Shown: piece after piece, positions 1 through 9,967 of the stretch
Layout: the number at the start of each line of letters is the position of its first letter
How positions within the stretch are numbered: the stretch's first letter is position 1
NCBI GenBank assembly: GCA_023257915.1
Contig: JALRBB010000395.1
Location: 1 to 10,836, forward strand
DNA from: Quisquiliibacterium sp.
Lineage (GTDB): Bacteria; Pseudomonadota; Gammaproteobacteria; Burkholderiales; Burkholderiaceae_E
Direction of reading: 5' to 3'
Length of the DNA: 10,836 nucleotides
The notes under the pieces: generated by a model
Databases searched by the model: none
What the model was told of the DNA's origin: nothing
The model's input: the letters and a program-made list of their open reading frames with translations, nothing else
Program-made: the position numbers and the translations under genes

Positions 1-1212
1 CTGTGCAATTCTTTTCCGAGGCTCTTTGATCTGATTGACGAGGGCCCGTCCGGCGAGATGGATGGCGTACCGAAGGAGAAATACTGGGAGGTCGTGGACC
101 AGTGCTATCTCTGTGACGTCTGCTACATGACCAAGTGCCCGTACGTCCCGCCGCATCCGTGGAATCTGGACTTCCCGCACCTGATGCTGCGCGCCAAGGC
201 GATCCAGTTCAAGAACGGCACGCCGACCAAATTCCGTGACAAAGCGCTTTCCTCGACCGATCGCAATGGCAAGCTCGCGACCATCCCGGTCGTTGTTCAA
301 GTCGTCAACAAGGCGAAGAATTCAGCCCCGCTGCGCAAGATCGGTGAAGACCTGATCGGCGTGCACAAGACAGCCTGGCTTCCGGACTTTGCGGCCAAAC
401 CGTTCCAGCCGAACGCGACTGCGTCCGCGCCGCATCCGATCCGGGACGGGCAGCGCACCCCTGGCAAGGTTGCAGTGTTCTCAACTTGCTACATCACCTA
501 CAACGAACCAGGCATCGGCCACGACCTGCTCAAGGTACTGAATCACAACGCGATTCCCTACACGCTGGTCGAGAAAGAGGCCTGCTGCGGAATGCCCAAG
601 CTGGAGCTCGGCGACCTCGAATCAGTCGATGCGCTGATGCGCAAGAACATCCCGAAACTCGCCAAACTGGCCCGCGAGGGCTGGGCGATCATTGCCCCGA
701 TTCCGTCCTGCAACCTGATGTTCAAGCAGGAGCTTCCGCTGATGTATCCGGATGACGACGATGTTCAGGCGGTGCGCAAGGCGATGTTCGATCCGTTTGA
801 CTACTTCGTGCAACGTGCCAAGGACGGCTTGCTGAACACCGAATTCAAGACCGGTTTGGGCAATGTTTCTTACCATGTCGCCTGCCATCTGCGGGTTCAG
901 AACGTGGGTCAGAAAACGCGCGAGATGCTCGAGATGGTTCCGGACACTTCGGTTAACACCATCGAACGCTGCTCGGGTCATGCCGGCACCTGGGGCGTCA
1001 AGAAGGAATTCCACGAGACCGCTCTGAAAATCGGAAGACCGGTCTTTCGGCAGATGGCTGAGCACCCGAACGGCAGCCCGGACTGGGTCGCGTCCGACTG
1101 TCAGCTGGGCGGCCATCACATTGCGCAGGGCATGTCGATCGCCGGAAACCCGGTTGACGACAAGCTGGCGCACCCCATCACCCTGCTGCGCGTCGCCTAC
1201 GGGCTCGACTGA
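1..1212 (+). CDS. GlpC/HdrB-like iron-sulfur (CCG-domain) oxidoreductase, 5' end missing
   Basis: The reading frame is open from base 1, so the true start lies left of the window; 403 residues are visible. Numbering from the first codon, Cys2 in LCNSFP fits the last cysteine of a first [4Fe-4S] ferredoxin motif. A second motif, CYLCDVCYMTKCP, has cysteines at 35, 38, 41 and 46. Two CCG-type half-domains follow. The first has Cys163, Cys195-Cys196 (CCGMP) and Cys237. The second has Cys295 (ACHLR) and Cys324 in RCSGHAG, where the usual second cysteine is serine. This order (two clusters, then paired CCG domains) is that of GlpC and heterodisulfide-reductase-related subunits, which pass electrons between a flavoprotein partner and quinone or another acceptor. 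No transmembrane segment is evident, so it is probably cytoplasmic or peripheral. The DUF3501 gene begins 26 bp downstream, suggesting an operon. In related bacteria this pair often lies next to a rubrerythrin gene, which would be outside this window. The substrate is unknown. Confidence 0.85.
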   Translation: MCNSFPRLFDLIDEGPSGEMDGVPKEKYWEVVDQCYLCDVCYMTKCPYVPPHPWNLDFPHLMLRAKAIQFKNGTPTKFRDKALSSTDRNGKLATIPVVVQVVNKAKNSAPLRKIGEDLIGVHKTAWLPDFAAKPFQPNATASAPHPIRDGQRTPGKVAVFSTCYITYNEPGIGHDLLKVLNHNAIPYTLVEKEACCGMPKLELGDLESVDALMRKNIPKLAKLAREGWAIIAPIPSCNLMFKQELPLMYPDDDDVQAVRKAMFDPFDYFVQRAKDGLLNTEFKTGLGNVSYHVACHLRVQNVGQKTREMLEMVPDTSVNTIERCSGHAGTWGVKKEFHETALKIGRPVFRQMAEHPNGSPDWVASDCQLGGHHIAQGMSIAGNPVDDKLAHPITLLRVAYGLD

Positions 1213-1228
1213 TTGCAGCGTTCAACCT

Positions 1229-1232
1229 GGAG
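1229..1232 (+). promoter_or_regulatory. Ribosome binding site for the DUF3501 gene
   Basis: GGAG lies 6 nt before the ATG at 1239 and 9 nt before the next ATG at 1242. It sits too close to the in-frame TTG at 1236 to serve it. This favours ATG 1239 as the start, with 1242 possible. Confidence 0.6.
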
Positions 1233-1238
1233 CTATTG

Positions 1239-1823
1239 ATGATGACTTTGACTCGTAATTCACTGATGACCCTCGAGGCCTACTCGAAGGCGCGCCCGGA
1301 ATTCCGTCGCCAGGTGATCGAGCACAAGAAAGCCCGCACCGTTTCGCTCGGCGAACACCTGACGCTGATCTTCGAAGACGAAATGACGGTCCGTTACCAG
1401 ATCCAGGAGATGCTCCGGATCGAACGCATCTTTGAAGAGGAAGGCATCCAGCATGAGTTGGACTCTTACGGACCGCTGATTCCGGACGGACGTAACTTCA
1501 AAGCCACCATGATGATCGAGTACCCGGAGGTCGAAGAGCGTCGCCGCGAACTCGCGCGTCTGATTGGCATCGAAGACCGTGTCTGGGTGCAGGTTGAGGG
1601 TTCAGAACGCGTCTTTGCGATCGCCGACGAAGATCTGGAGCGCGAAAACGAGCAAAAAACCTCGTCCGTGCATTTTCTTCGCTTTGAATTGACGGAGGAA
1701 ATGGCCGCGGCTCTGAAGTACGGCGTCTCCTTGTCGATTGGCGTCGACCACCCGAATTACCGGGTCGCGCTCTCGCCGGTGGACAATCAGACCCGTGCGG
1801 CCTTGGTCAAGGATCTGGCTTGA
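1239..1823 (+). CDS. DUF3501 family protein, function unknown
   Basis: This 194-residue protein matches the DUF3501 family as I recognise it, from an N-terminal block ending in AYSKARPEFRRQVIEHKKAR, a central MTVRYQIQEMLRIERIFEEE helix-like block, and LDSYGPLIPDG. It is soluble-looking, rich in Glu and Arg, and has no signal peptide or membrane segment. It contains no cysteine, so it cannot itself hold a cysteine-ligated Fe-S cluster. It follows the Fe-S oxidoreductase by 26 bp on the same strand and ends at a convergent hairpin, so the two are probably co-transcribed and act together; a partner or assembly role is an inference. I chose ATG 1239 because of the GGAG six bases upstream. A TTG at 1236 and an ATG at 1242 are in-frame alternatives. 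No biochemical activity can be assigned from the sequence. Confidence 0.85.
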   Translation: MMTLTRNSLMTLEAYSKARPEFRRQVIEHKKARTVSLGEHLTLIFEDEMTVRYQIQEMLRIERIFEEEGIQHELDSYGPLIPDGRNFKATMMIEYPEVEERRRELARLIGIEDRVWVQVEGSERVFAIADEDLERENEQKTSSVHFLRFELTEEMAAALKYGVSLSIGVDHPNYRVALSPVDNQTRAALVKDLA

Positions 1824-1846
1824 CGCAGGCTCTCAAACACTAAACT

Positions 1847-1878
1847 GCTGCGACGGTCCGCCCACGGAACGTCGCAGC
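1847..1878. terminator. Hairpin between convergent genes, probable terminator
   Basis: A 9-bp perfect stem (GCTGCGACG at 1847-1855 with CGTCGCAGC at 1870-1878) is extended past one G/A mismatch by a 4-bp inner stem (TCCG/CGGA), with a CCCA loop at 1861-1864. It lies in the 80-bp gap between the DUF3501 stop and the ispF stop, where both convergent operons need to end. Read on the minus strand it is followed by a moderately T-rich run (CAGTTTAGTGTTTGAG). On the plus strand there is no U-tract. It therefore looks better as the ispDF terminator, or as an end-protecting stem for both transcripts. Confidence 0.65.
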
Positions 1879-1903
1879 TTGATGCCCCCGAAATTCAGGC
1901 GGC

Positions 1904-2395
1904 TCAGCGGCCCCCTGGCGTGCTGAGTAGCACCACCACCTGCGCTTCGATCCCTTCGCCGCGTCCGGCGAATCCAAGGCGCTCTGCGGTCTTGGCCTTC
2001 AGGTTGACCTGACCCATGTTGACGCCGAGATCCTCGGCGATATGTCCGATCATTGCCGGGATATGCGGCGCAAGTCTCGGCGCCTGCGCGACGATCGTCC
2101 CGTCGACGTTCACCACCGTATAGCCGGCTTCGGCGACCAGTTGCATCGTTGCGCGCAACAAATCCCGGCTGTCGGCCCCTTGCCAGCGAGGATCGGTGTC
2201 GGGGAAGTGCCTGCCGATGTCCCCGAGTGCTGCTGCGCCAAGCAGCGCATCGGTCAGCGCATGCAAGAGCACATCCGCGTCCGAGTGCCCTAGCAAACCA
2301 CGATCATGCGCAATGCGTACGCCGCCGATCAATAGCGGACGCCCCGGCACAAGTGCATGAATGTCATAGCCCTGACCGATTCTGAATCCGTTCAT
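1904..2395 (-). CDS. ispF: 2-C-methyl-D-erythritol 2,4-cyclodiphosphate synthase (IspF)
   Basis: IspF cyclises CDP-ME 2-phosphate to MEcPP with release of CMP, in the MEP route to isoprenoid precursors, as a cytoplasmic homotrimer. The 163-residue length is normal. Zinc ligands are visible as Asp11 and His13 in GYDIHAL and His45 in [23 protein letters not shown] (residues 58-68) matches the conserved metal and substrate loop. The C-terminal signature [17 protein letters not shown] is present. The start is ATG 2393-2395, supported by GGGAG at 2401-2405, seven to eight bases away on the minus strand. It lies downstream of ispD in the same direction with a 93-bp gap, and is a separate gene, unlike the fused IspDF of some alpha- and epsilonproteobacteria. 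The gene ends close to the convergent hairpin. Confidence 0.97.
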   Translation of the reverse strand: MNGFRIGQGYDIHALVPGRPLLIGGVRIAHDRGLLGHSDADVLLHALTDALLGAAALGDIGRHFPDTDPRWQGADSRDLLRATMQLVAEAGYTVVNVDGTIVAQAPRLAPHIPAMIGHIAEDLGVNMGQVNLKAKTAERLGFAGRGEGIEAQVVVLLSTPGGR

Positions 2396-2488
2396 TCGTT
2401 CTCCCGACGATTGCGATCCTCGTTGCCGTCCTCGTAAGCCTCAAGGACGCACTTTGTGCTGACATCCTCAGCGGCCCGGCGCTCCAGA

Positions 2489-3205
2489 CTAGGTTTCACC
2501 GGATTGCGGCCGATACGCCAGGGCTCCCGCCATGGCCAAAAGGTCTTCGCGGGTGGTGATTTTGAAGTTCGACCGCTCCCCGACAATCAGACGCGGTGCA
2601 AACCCCGCAGCTTCGATCGCCGCCGCTTCGTCTGTGACCTGTGCCGACGCTCGCAAGGCCTCTCGCAGCAGACGGTAGCGAAACATCTGCGGGGTTTGTG
2701 CAAGCCACAATCCTTCCCGGGGCACGGTCGCCCTCACCCGCTCATCCGGCCCGGAGCGTTTGACCGTGTCAGCGACCGGCAAGGCCAGCAAGCCACCCAC
2801 CGGATCGCCGGAAAGCTCCGCACGCAGCGTGTTCAGACTGTCGAGGCTCAAACCTGGGCGTGCCGCATCATGCACCAAAGCCCAGTCGTCGTCGGCCACC
2901 GCGTTGAGCACATCGAGCCCTGCCAGCACGGTGTCGCGACGGGTCTGCCCTCCGCGCGGAACGATTTGCAGCCGAGCCTGACGATCACCCGGCAGAGCGC
3001 GCAGCACCGCAGACGCCCGCTGGTCTCCGCGAGCCACGACGACCACGACTTGCTCAATCCAGTCGGCAGCAAGCAAGGCCGACACCGACCACTCGAGGAT
3101 CGTCCTGCCGTCGATCTCCAGGTACTGTTTTGGAATCGCCGCACCGAGCCGTGTTCCGGTCCCAGCCGCCGGGATTACCGCGAAGAATCGTTCTAGGCTT
3201 GTCAT
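2489..3205 (-). CDS. ispD: 2-C-methyl-D-erythritol 4-phosphate cytidylyltransferase (IspD)
   Basis: IspD joins CTP and MEP to give CDP-ME and pyrophosphate, two steps before IspF. The 238-residue length is typical. The nucleotide-binding start PAAGTGTRLG-PKQY carries Arg19 and Lys26, equivalent to the catalytic Arg/Lys pair of E. coli IspD. VHDAARP (111-117), LAQTPQMF, TDEAAAIE and SNFKITTREDL (with Lys215) are all conserved. No obvious Shine-Dalgarno precedes ATG 3203-3205. Instead, a TAGAAT element lies only 8 nt upstream on the minus strand, which raises the possibility of a leaderless message. It is divergent from mfd across 81 bp and precedes ispF, so ispD-ispF probably form one transcription unit. 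Confidence 0.97.
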   Translation of the reverse strand: MTSLERFFAVIPAAGTGTRLGAAIPKQYLEIDGRTILEWSVSALLAADWIEQVVVVVARGDQRASAVLRALPGDRQARLQIVPRGGQTRRDTVLAGLDVLNAVADDDWALVHDAARPGLSLDSLNTLRAELSGDPVGGLLALPVADTVKRSGPDERVRATVPREGLWLAQTPQMFRYRLLREALRASAQVTDEAAAIEAAGFAPRLIVGERSNFKITTREDLLAMAGALAYRPQSGET

Positions 3206-3286
3206 CGGATAAAATTCTAGCCTTTACCGATTCCTTGCGCGGCGACCGCGCTATCCCCGGGCGTTCGAGACGCCACGATCCTCCGA
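3206..3286. promoter_or_regulatory. Divergent ispD/mfd intergenic region
   Basis: This 81-bp gap must hold or adjoin the promoters of both divergent units. The only AT-rich patch is about 3209-3219. On the minus strand it gives TAGAAT (3214-3219) as a candidate -10 for ispD, but no good TTGACA-like -35 lies about 17 bp upstream. For mfd I see no convincing -35/-10 pair. A near-identical 10-bp direct repeat (TTCTAGGCTT at 3191-3200, TTCTAGCCTT at 3215-3224) spans the ispD start. Promoter assignments here are weak. Confidence 0.35.
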
Positions 3287-6877
<3,591 letters not shown>

Positions 6878-6900
6878 CGGGATCGCACGCGATATCCGAG

Positions 6901-6935
6901 ATGGAGTTCTCCAAATGAACAAGGATTGCCGGTGA
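6901..6935 (+). other. Two overlapping mini-ORFs leading into serB
   Basis: ATG 6901 encodes MEFSK and stops at TGA 6916-6918, overlapping ATG 6915. That second frame encodes MNKDCR and stops at TGA 6933-6935, overlapping the serB GTG as GTGA. The second mini-ORF has a GGAG at 6903-6906, 8 nt upstream. These could be chance overlaps or a termination-reinitiation relay; translation is not shown by the sequence alone. Confidence 0.25.
6921..6925 (+). promoter_or_regulatory. Ribosome binding site deciding the serB start
   Basis: AAGGA lies 6 nt before GTG 6932. It abuts the in-frame TTG 6926 with no spacer, so TTG is unlikely to be the initiation codon and GTG 6932 is preferred. Confidence 0.65.
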
Positions 6936-7774
6936 GCCGGCTCGTGGTCCAGCATCCTGCGCTGACCGATACCGCGGTTCAGGCATTCGAAGCGGCAGTC
7001 GGACGCCCTGCGTCGGCGCGTCGCGCTGCGCTGGCTGCCTGGGACGATGTGACCCTGGCGTCGCGCGAAGTGACCCGCCTGGCGGAGCGTTTCGCGGTCG
7101 ACGCCGAGATCGTCCCGGCGCGTGCCCAGCTGTCGGACTACCGTCTGATCGCATTCGACATGGACTCGACGCTGATCACGATCGAATGTGTCGATGAGAT
7201 TGCCGACTATGCCGGACGCAAGGAACAGGTTGCCGCGATCACCGAAGCCGCGATGCGCGGTGAAATTGCCGACTACGACGAGAGCTTGCGGCGTCGTGTG
7301 GCGCTGCTCGCGGGTCTGCCGGAGTCGGTGCTACACCAGGTCTATGACGAGCGGCTCGCCTTGTCACCAGGCGCTGAGGCGCTGATTGCCGCCTGTCGCC
7401 AGGCAGGACTCAAGGGGCTTCTGGTCTCCGGGGGGTTTACGTTCTTCACCGAGCGGCTGCGCGAGCGGCTTGGCCTTGATTACGCGCGAGCCAATGTCCT
7501 CGAAGTGATCGATGGGAAGCTGACCGGGCGGGTGCTGGGTGAGATCGTGAATGCCGAGGTGAAACAGCGCACCGTCGAAGAAACTTGCGCGCGAATCGGG
7601 TGCACGCCATCCCAGGCGATCGTCGTCGGCGACGGTGCAAACGACCTGAAGATGATGTCGATTGCCGGTATTTCGGTGGCATACCGCGCCAAGCCCGTGG
7701 TCCGTTCTGAGACCACCCACGGCATCACGCATTGCGGGCTCGACGCAATCCTGGGTTTCTTCGCGCAACCCTGA
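6932..7774 (+). CDS. serB: Phosphoserine phosphatase SerB
   Basis: SerB hydrolyses O-phospho-L-serine to serine and phosphate, the last step of the phosphorylated serine pathway, in the cytoplasm. The protein belongs to the HAD superfamily. Motif I FDMDSTL carries the nucleophile Asp76 and the general acid Asp78. The substrate-binding segment includes ECVDEIADYAG and MRGEIADYDESLRRRVALL. Motif II is VSGGFTFF and motif III/IV is VVGDGANDLKMM, binding Mg2+. Residues 1 to ~70 form a short N-terminal region typical of proteobacterial SerB, rather than a full tandem ACT module. The 280-residue length is usual. It starts 54 bp after mfd and is followed after 10 bp by an MFS gene, so the three are probably one operon. 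Confidence 0.96.
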   Translation: MSRLVVQHPALTDTAVQAFEAAVGRPASARRAALAAWDDVTLASREVTRLAERFAVDAEIVPARAQLSDYRLIAFDMDSTLITIECVDEIADYAGRKEQVAAITEAAMRGEIADYDESLRRRVALLAGLPESVLHQVYDERLALSPGAEALIAACRQAGLKGLLVSGGFTFFTERLRERLGLDYARANVLEVIDGKLTGRVLGEIVNAEVKQRTVEETCARIGCTPSQAIVVGDGANDLKMMSIAGISVAYRAKPVVRSETTHGITHCGLDAILGFFAQP

Positions 7775-7784
7775 TCTGCCTGCG

Positions 7785-8999
7785 ATGCCACTGAGTCCTG
7801 CGCTACGCAGTGCGCTTGCCGGTTTGTGCGCGCTGACCCTCGCCATGGGTGTCGGCCGCTTCGCCTACACACCGGTTCTGCCGTTGATGCAGACCGATCT
7901 TGCCTTGTCGATCGCGGTGGCGGGCTACATCGCGTCGGCGAACTTTGCCGGATATCTGGCGGGCGCCCTGATGGCGATTTGGGTTCCAGCGTCGCTGCGT
8001 CGCACGGCGTATGTCAGTGCAATCTTGATCAGTGTCGCCACAACCTTGCTGATGACGCTGCTCCATGCGCCTCTACTGATCGCGCTGGTTCGCCTGCTCT
8101 CGGGCATCGCTAGCGCATTCGTCCTGGTCCACGGGTCGGCCATCGTCCTGGACCGCCTAGCCCGCGAGCGACGAGCCGGTCTTTCAAGTCTTTTGTATGC
8201 CGGCGTGGGTACCGGCATCGCCCTGTCGGCATTGCTGGTCGCCCTGATGAGTCAGCTGCAAGCCGATAGCTTCACGCACTGGCTTGCTCTGGGCTTGGCC
8301 TGCGCCTTACTCGCCCCGGCTGCGCTCACGCTGCGTGACGAATCTGTGCCGTTGTCGACCCATACCCCAGGACAAGCGACGTCGCTGCCAGCGACTGCGC
8401 AAACGGCCGCAGCCAGCGACCTCAAATCTGATCGCGCTTTGCGCTGGCTGGTCCTGGCCTACGGCTGCCTCGGGTTTGGTTACGTGATCACCGCCACTTT
8501 CCTCGTGGTGATCATGCGGGGCAATCCGGATTGGCAGGCGTACGAGATGCTGGTCTGGCTACTTGTCGGACTGGCTGCAGCCCCCTCGAACCTGCTGTGG
8601 ATGCGGATCGCCGCCCGAATGGGGCCGTGGCGCACGATGACCCTTGCCTATCTGCTGGAGGCCATCGGCGTGGCCGCCGTGGTGACGGGCAATTCCCTGT
8701 CGATGATTTTGCTTGGCGCGCTGCTGCTGGGCGGCACCTTCATGGGAATTACTGCACTCGGCTTGACGACCGCCCGGTCGTTGTCGCAGCGGGCAAGTGG
8801 GCCTGTGATCGCTCGAATGACCGCAGCTTTCGGTCTTGGACAGATCGTGGGCCCCGCCTTCGGCGGATGGCTTGCAGAGCAAAGTGGTGGCTTCGCCTGG
8901 CCGTCGGCCTTTGCTGCGCTGGCTCTGCTGGGAGCAGCCGCAATCGTCTGGTTCTGCGGTCGTCGCTTAGGCAGCCCGGCTTCAGCCAAGGCCGCCTGA
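7785..8999 (+). CDS. MFS transporter, YbfB/YjiJ family
   Basis: This 404-residue protein has about twelve hydrophobic segments, split by a hydrophilic loop at roughly residues 185-220 (DESVPLS to KSDRALR), the usual 6+6 layout of the major facilitator superfamily. The first helix carries MGVGRFAYTPVLPLM, followed by a SANFAGYLAGAL segment; both are hallmarks of the YbfB/YjiJ (MFS_4) group. It should be an inner-membrane secondary transporter driven by an ion gradient. The substrate is unknown and cannot be read from the sequence. ATG 7785 is 10 bp after the serB stop and places the first helix directly at the N-terminus. A longer in-frame reading would start inside serB and is not convincing. 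No strong Shine-Dalgarno is seen, so translational coupling to serB is possible. It ends 15 bp from the convergent DapA-like gene. Confidence 0.9.
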   Translation: MPLSPALRSALAGLCALTLAMGVGRFAYTPVLPLMQTDLALSIAVAGYIASANFAGYLAGALMAIWVPASLRRTAYVSAILISVATTLLMTLLHAPLLIALVRLLSGIASAFVLVHGSAIVLDRLARERRAGLSSLLYAGVGTGIALSALLVALMSQLQADSFTHWLALGLACALLAPAALTLRDESVPLSTHTPGQATSLPATAQTAAASDLKSDRALRWLVLAYGCLGFGYVITATFLVVIMRGNPDWQAYEMLVWLLVGLAAAPSNLLWMRIAARMGPWRTMTLAYLLEAIGVAAVVTGNSLSMILLGALLLGGTFMGITALGLTTARSLSQRASGPVIARMTAAFGLGQIVGPAFGGWLAEQSGGFAWPSAFAALALLGAAAIVWFCGRRLGSPASAKAA

Positions 9000-9014
9000 G
9001 CGCTCACCCCCACA

Positions 9015-9938
9015 TCACTCGATGATCGCGGAGACGTCGATCGGGCGCGTGATGTCAACGCCAGGCATCACCCAGTCGATGACCGCAGACAGCCCGTCGG
9101 CAGCCGCGGGTAGCAGGCCCGCTCCAGGATGACGCACCGTCGCGCTCGACAGCAGACCACGACGGCAAAGCAGTTCCTTGCGAACCGCGACACCAGGCTG
9201 CTGCTCAAACACCATCAGCGGTAAAAAATGGGCCCAGATCCGGCGGGCGCGCGCAACATCACCCGCCTGCTGAGCAGCCACCTGCGCCTGCAACACCTCG
9301 GGAAACGCAAAGCCGGTGTTGTAGCCGCTCGAACCCGCCTCCAGATCGAACTGTCCGTATAGCCCTCCAAGGCCGGTGAGCATAGGCACCGGTCGCTTGA
9401 ACAAGCCACGCAATGTCGTGATTTTGGTTGGCGACGGCACGGCCTCGGCCTTCACACACGCGATGCCGGGATTCTCTTCCACGATACGTGCAATCAAAGG
9501 AGCCTGCATGTGCACGCTCGATGAGGCCGGATGGTCCTGCAGTACGACCGGCAATCGGCTAGCCGAGCAGACCCGTCCGAAGTACTCGGCCACGCGGGCG
9601 TCATTGGGAACCGGCTCAGCCGATGGGGTAAGCATGACTGCATCAGCGCCAAGCTCGGACGCCATTGCTGCCAGCTCGATGGTTGCGCTCGTTCCCGGAT
9701 GCGAAATGCCAACGATGACCGGCGTGCGCCCAGCCAGAGTCTCGACGGTGCAGCGAATGATGCGTTCGCGGTCACGATCCGTCATCCGGTTCGCCTCTCC
9801 GAGAACGCCCAGCACCGTGACACCATCCACGTTCAGCGACGCCATGAATTCGAGCATCCGGCGCATTGCAACATCGTCGAAAGACTCGTCCGGCTTGAAC
9901 GGCGTTGCGAGAATCGGGAATACCCCGGTGAAATTCAT
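9015..9938 (-). CDS. Dihydrodipicolinate synthase (DapA/NAL) family protein, non-canonical active site
   Basis: This 307-residue protein has the TIM-barrel class I aldolase/lyase pattern: GVFPILATPF at the N-terminus, VDGVTVLGVLGEA, TPVIVGISHPGTSATIELA, and CVKAEA with Lys163 as the expected Schiff-base lysine. Several DapA residues differ. The Thr-Thr of GTTGES is Val45-Leu46, the catalytic Tyr of the YNVP motif is Gln134 (VLQDHP), and the arginine soon after that motif is absent. It is therefore unlikely to make dihydrodipicolinate. Family members act on pyruvate-derived or sugar-acid substrates, but which one applies here is unknown. ATG 9936-9938 has a good AAGAGGA at 9946-9952 on the minus strand with a 7-nt spacer. 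It lies 29 bp after rimO in the same direction, suggesting co-transcription. Confidence 0.88.
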   Translation of the reverse strand: MNFTGVFPILATPFKPDESFDDVAMRRMLEFMASLNVDGVTVLGVLGEANRMTDRDRERIIRCTVETLAGRTPVIVGISHPGTSATIELAAMASELGADAVMLTPSAEPVPNDARVAEYFGRVCSASRLPVVLQDHPASSSVHMQAPLIARIVEENPGIACVKAEAVPSPTKITTLRGLFKRPVPMLTGLGGLYGQFDLEAGSSGYNTGFAFPEVLQAQVAAQQAGDVARARRIWAHFLPLMVFEQQPGVAVRKELLCRRGLLSSATVRHPGAGLLPAAADGLSAVIDWVMPGVDITRPIDVSAIIE

Positions 9939-9967
9939 ACCTGATTCCTCTTGTCTGGATCGGCTTG

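Noticed and set aside
2392..2586. A small minus-strand frame ending in ATGA overlap with ispF
   Set aside because: Most of it is an out-of-frame reading of the ispD 3' end with no domain; kept only as a note in the ispD-ispF gap finding, not as a gene.
2456..3196. A 246-codon plus-strand open frame opposite ispD
   Set aside because: ispD on the minus strand has all its family motifs; the opposite frame is Arg/Ser/Pro-rich with no family resemblance.
6880..6897. A short hairpin (GGATCGC/GCGATATCC) between mfd and serB
   Set aside because: It needs a two-base bulge and a very small loop and has no T-tract, so it is not supported as a terminator or attenuator.
7662..7784. An extended N-terminus for the MFS transporter starting inside serB
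   Set aside because: The added 41 residues are an out-of-frame reading of serB; ATG 7785 puts the first membrane helix at the N-terminus as expected.
8967..8999. An imperfect GC hairpin (AGGCAGCC/GGCCGCCT) at the MFS 3' end as a terminator
   Set aside because: The stem has a mismatch, a 13-nt loop and no T-tract on either strand; it may be a by-product of GC-rich coding sequence.
9015..9938. Calling this gene dapA
   Set aside because: Key DapA residues are replaced (Val-Leu for Thr-Thr, Gln for the catalytic Tyr), so only the family name is justified.
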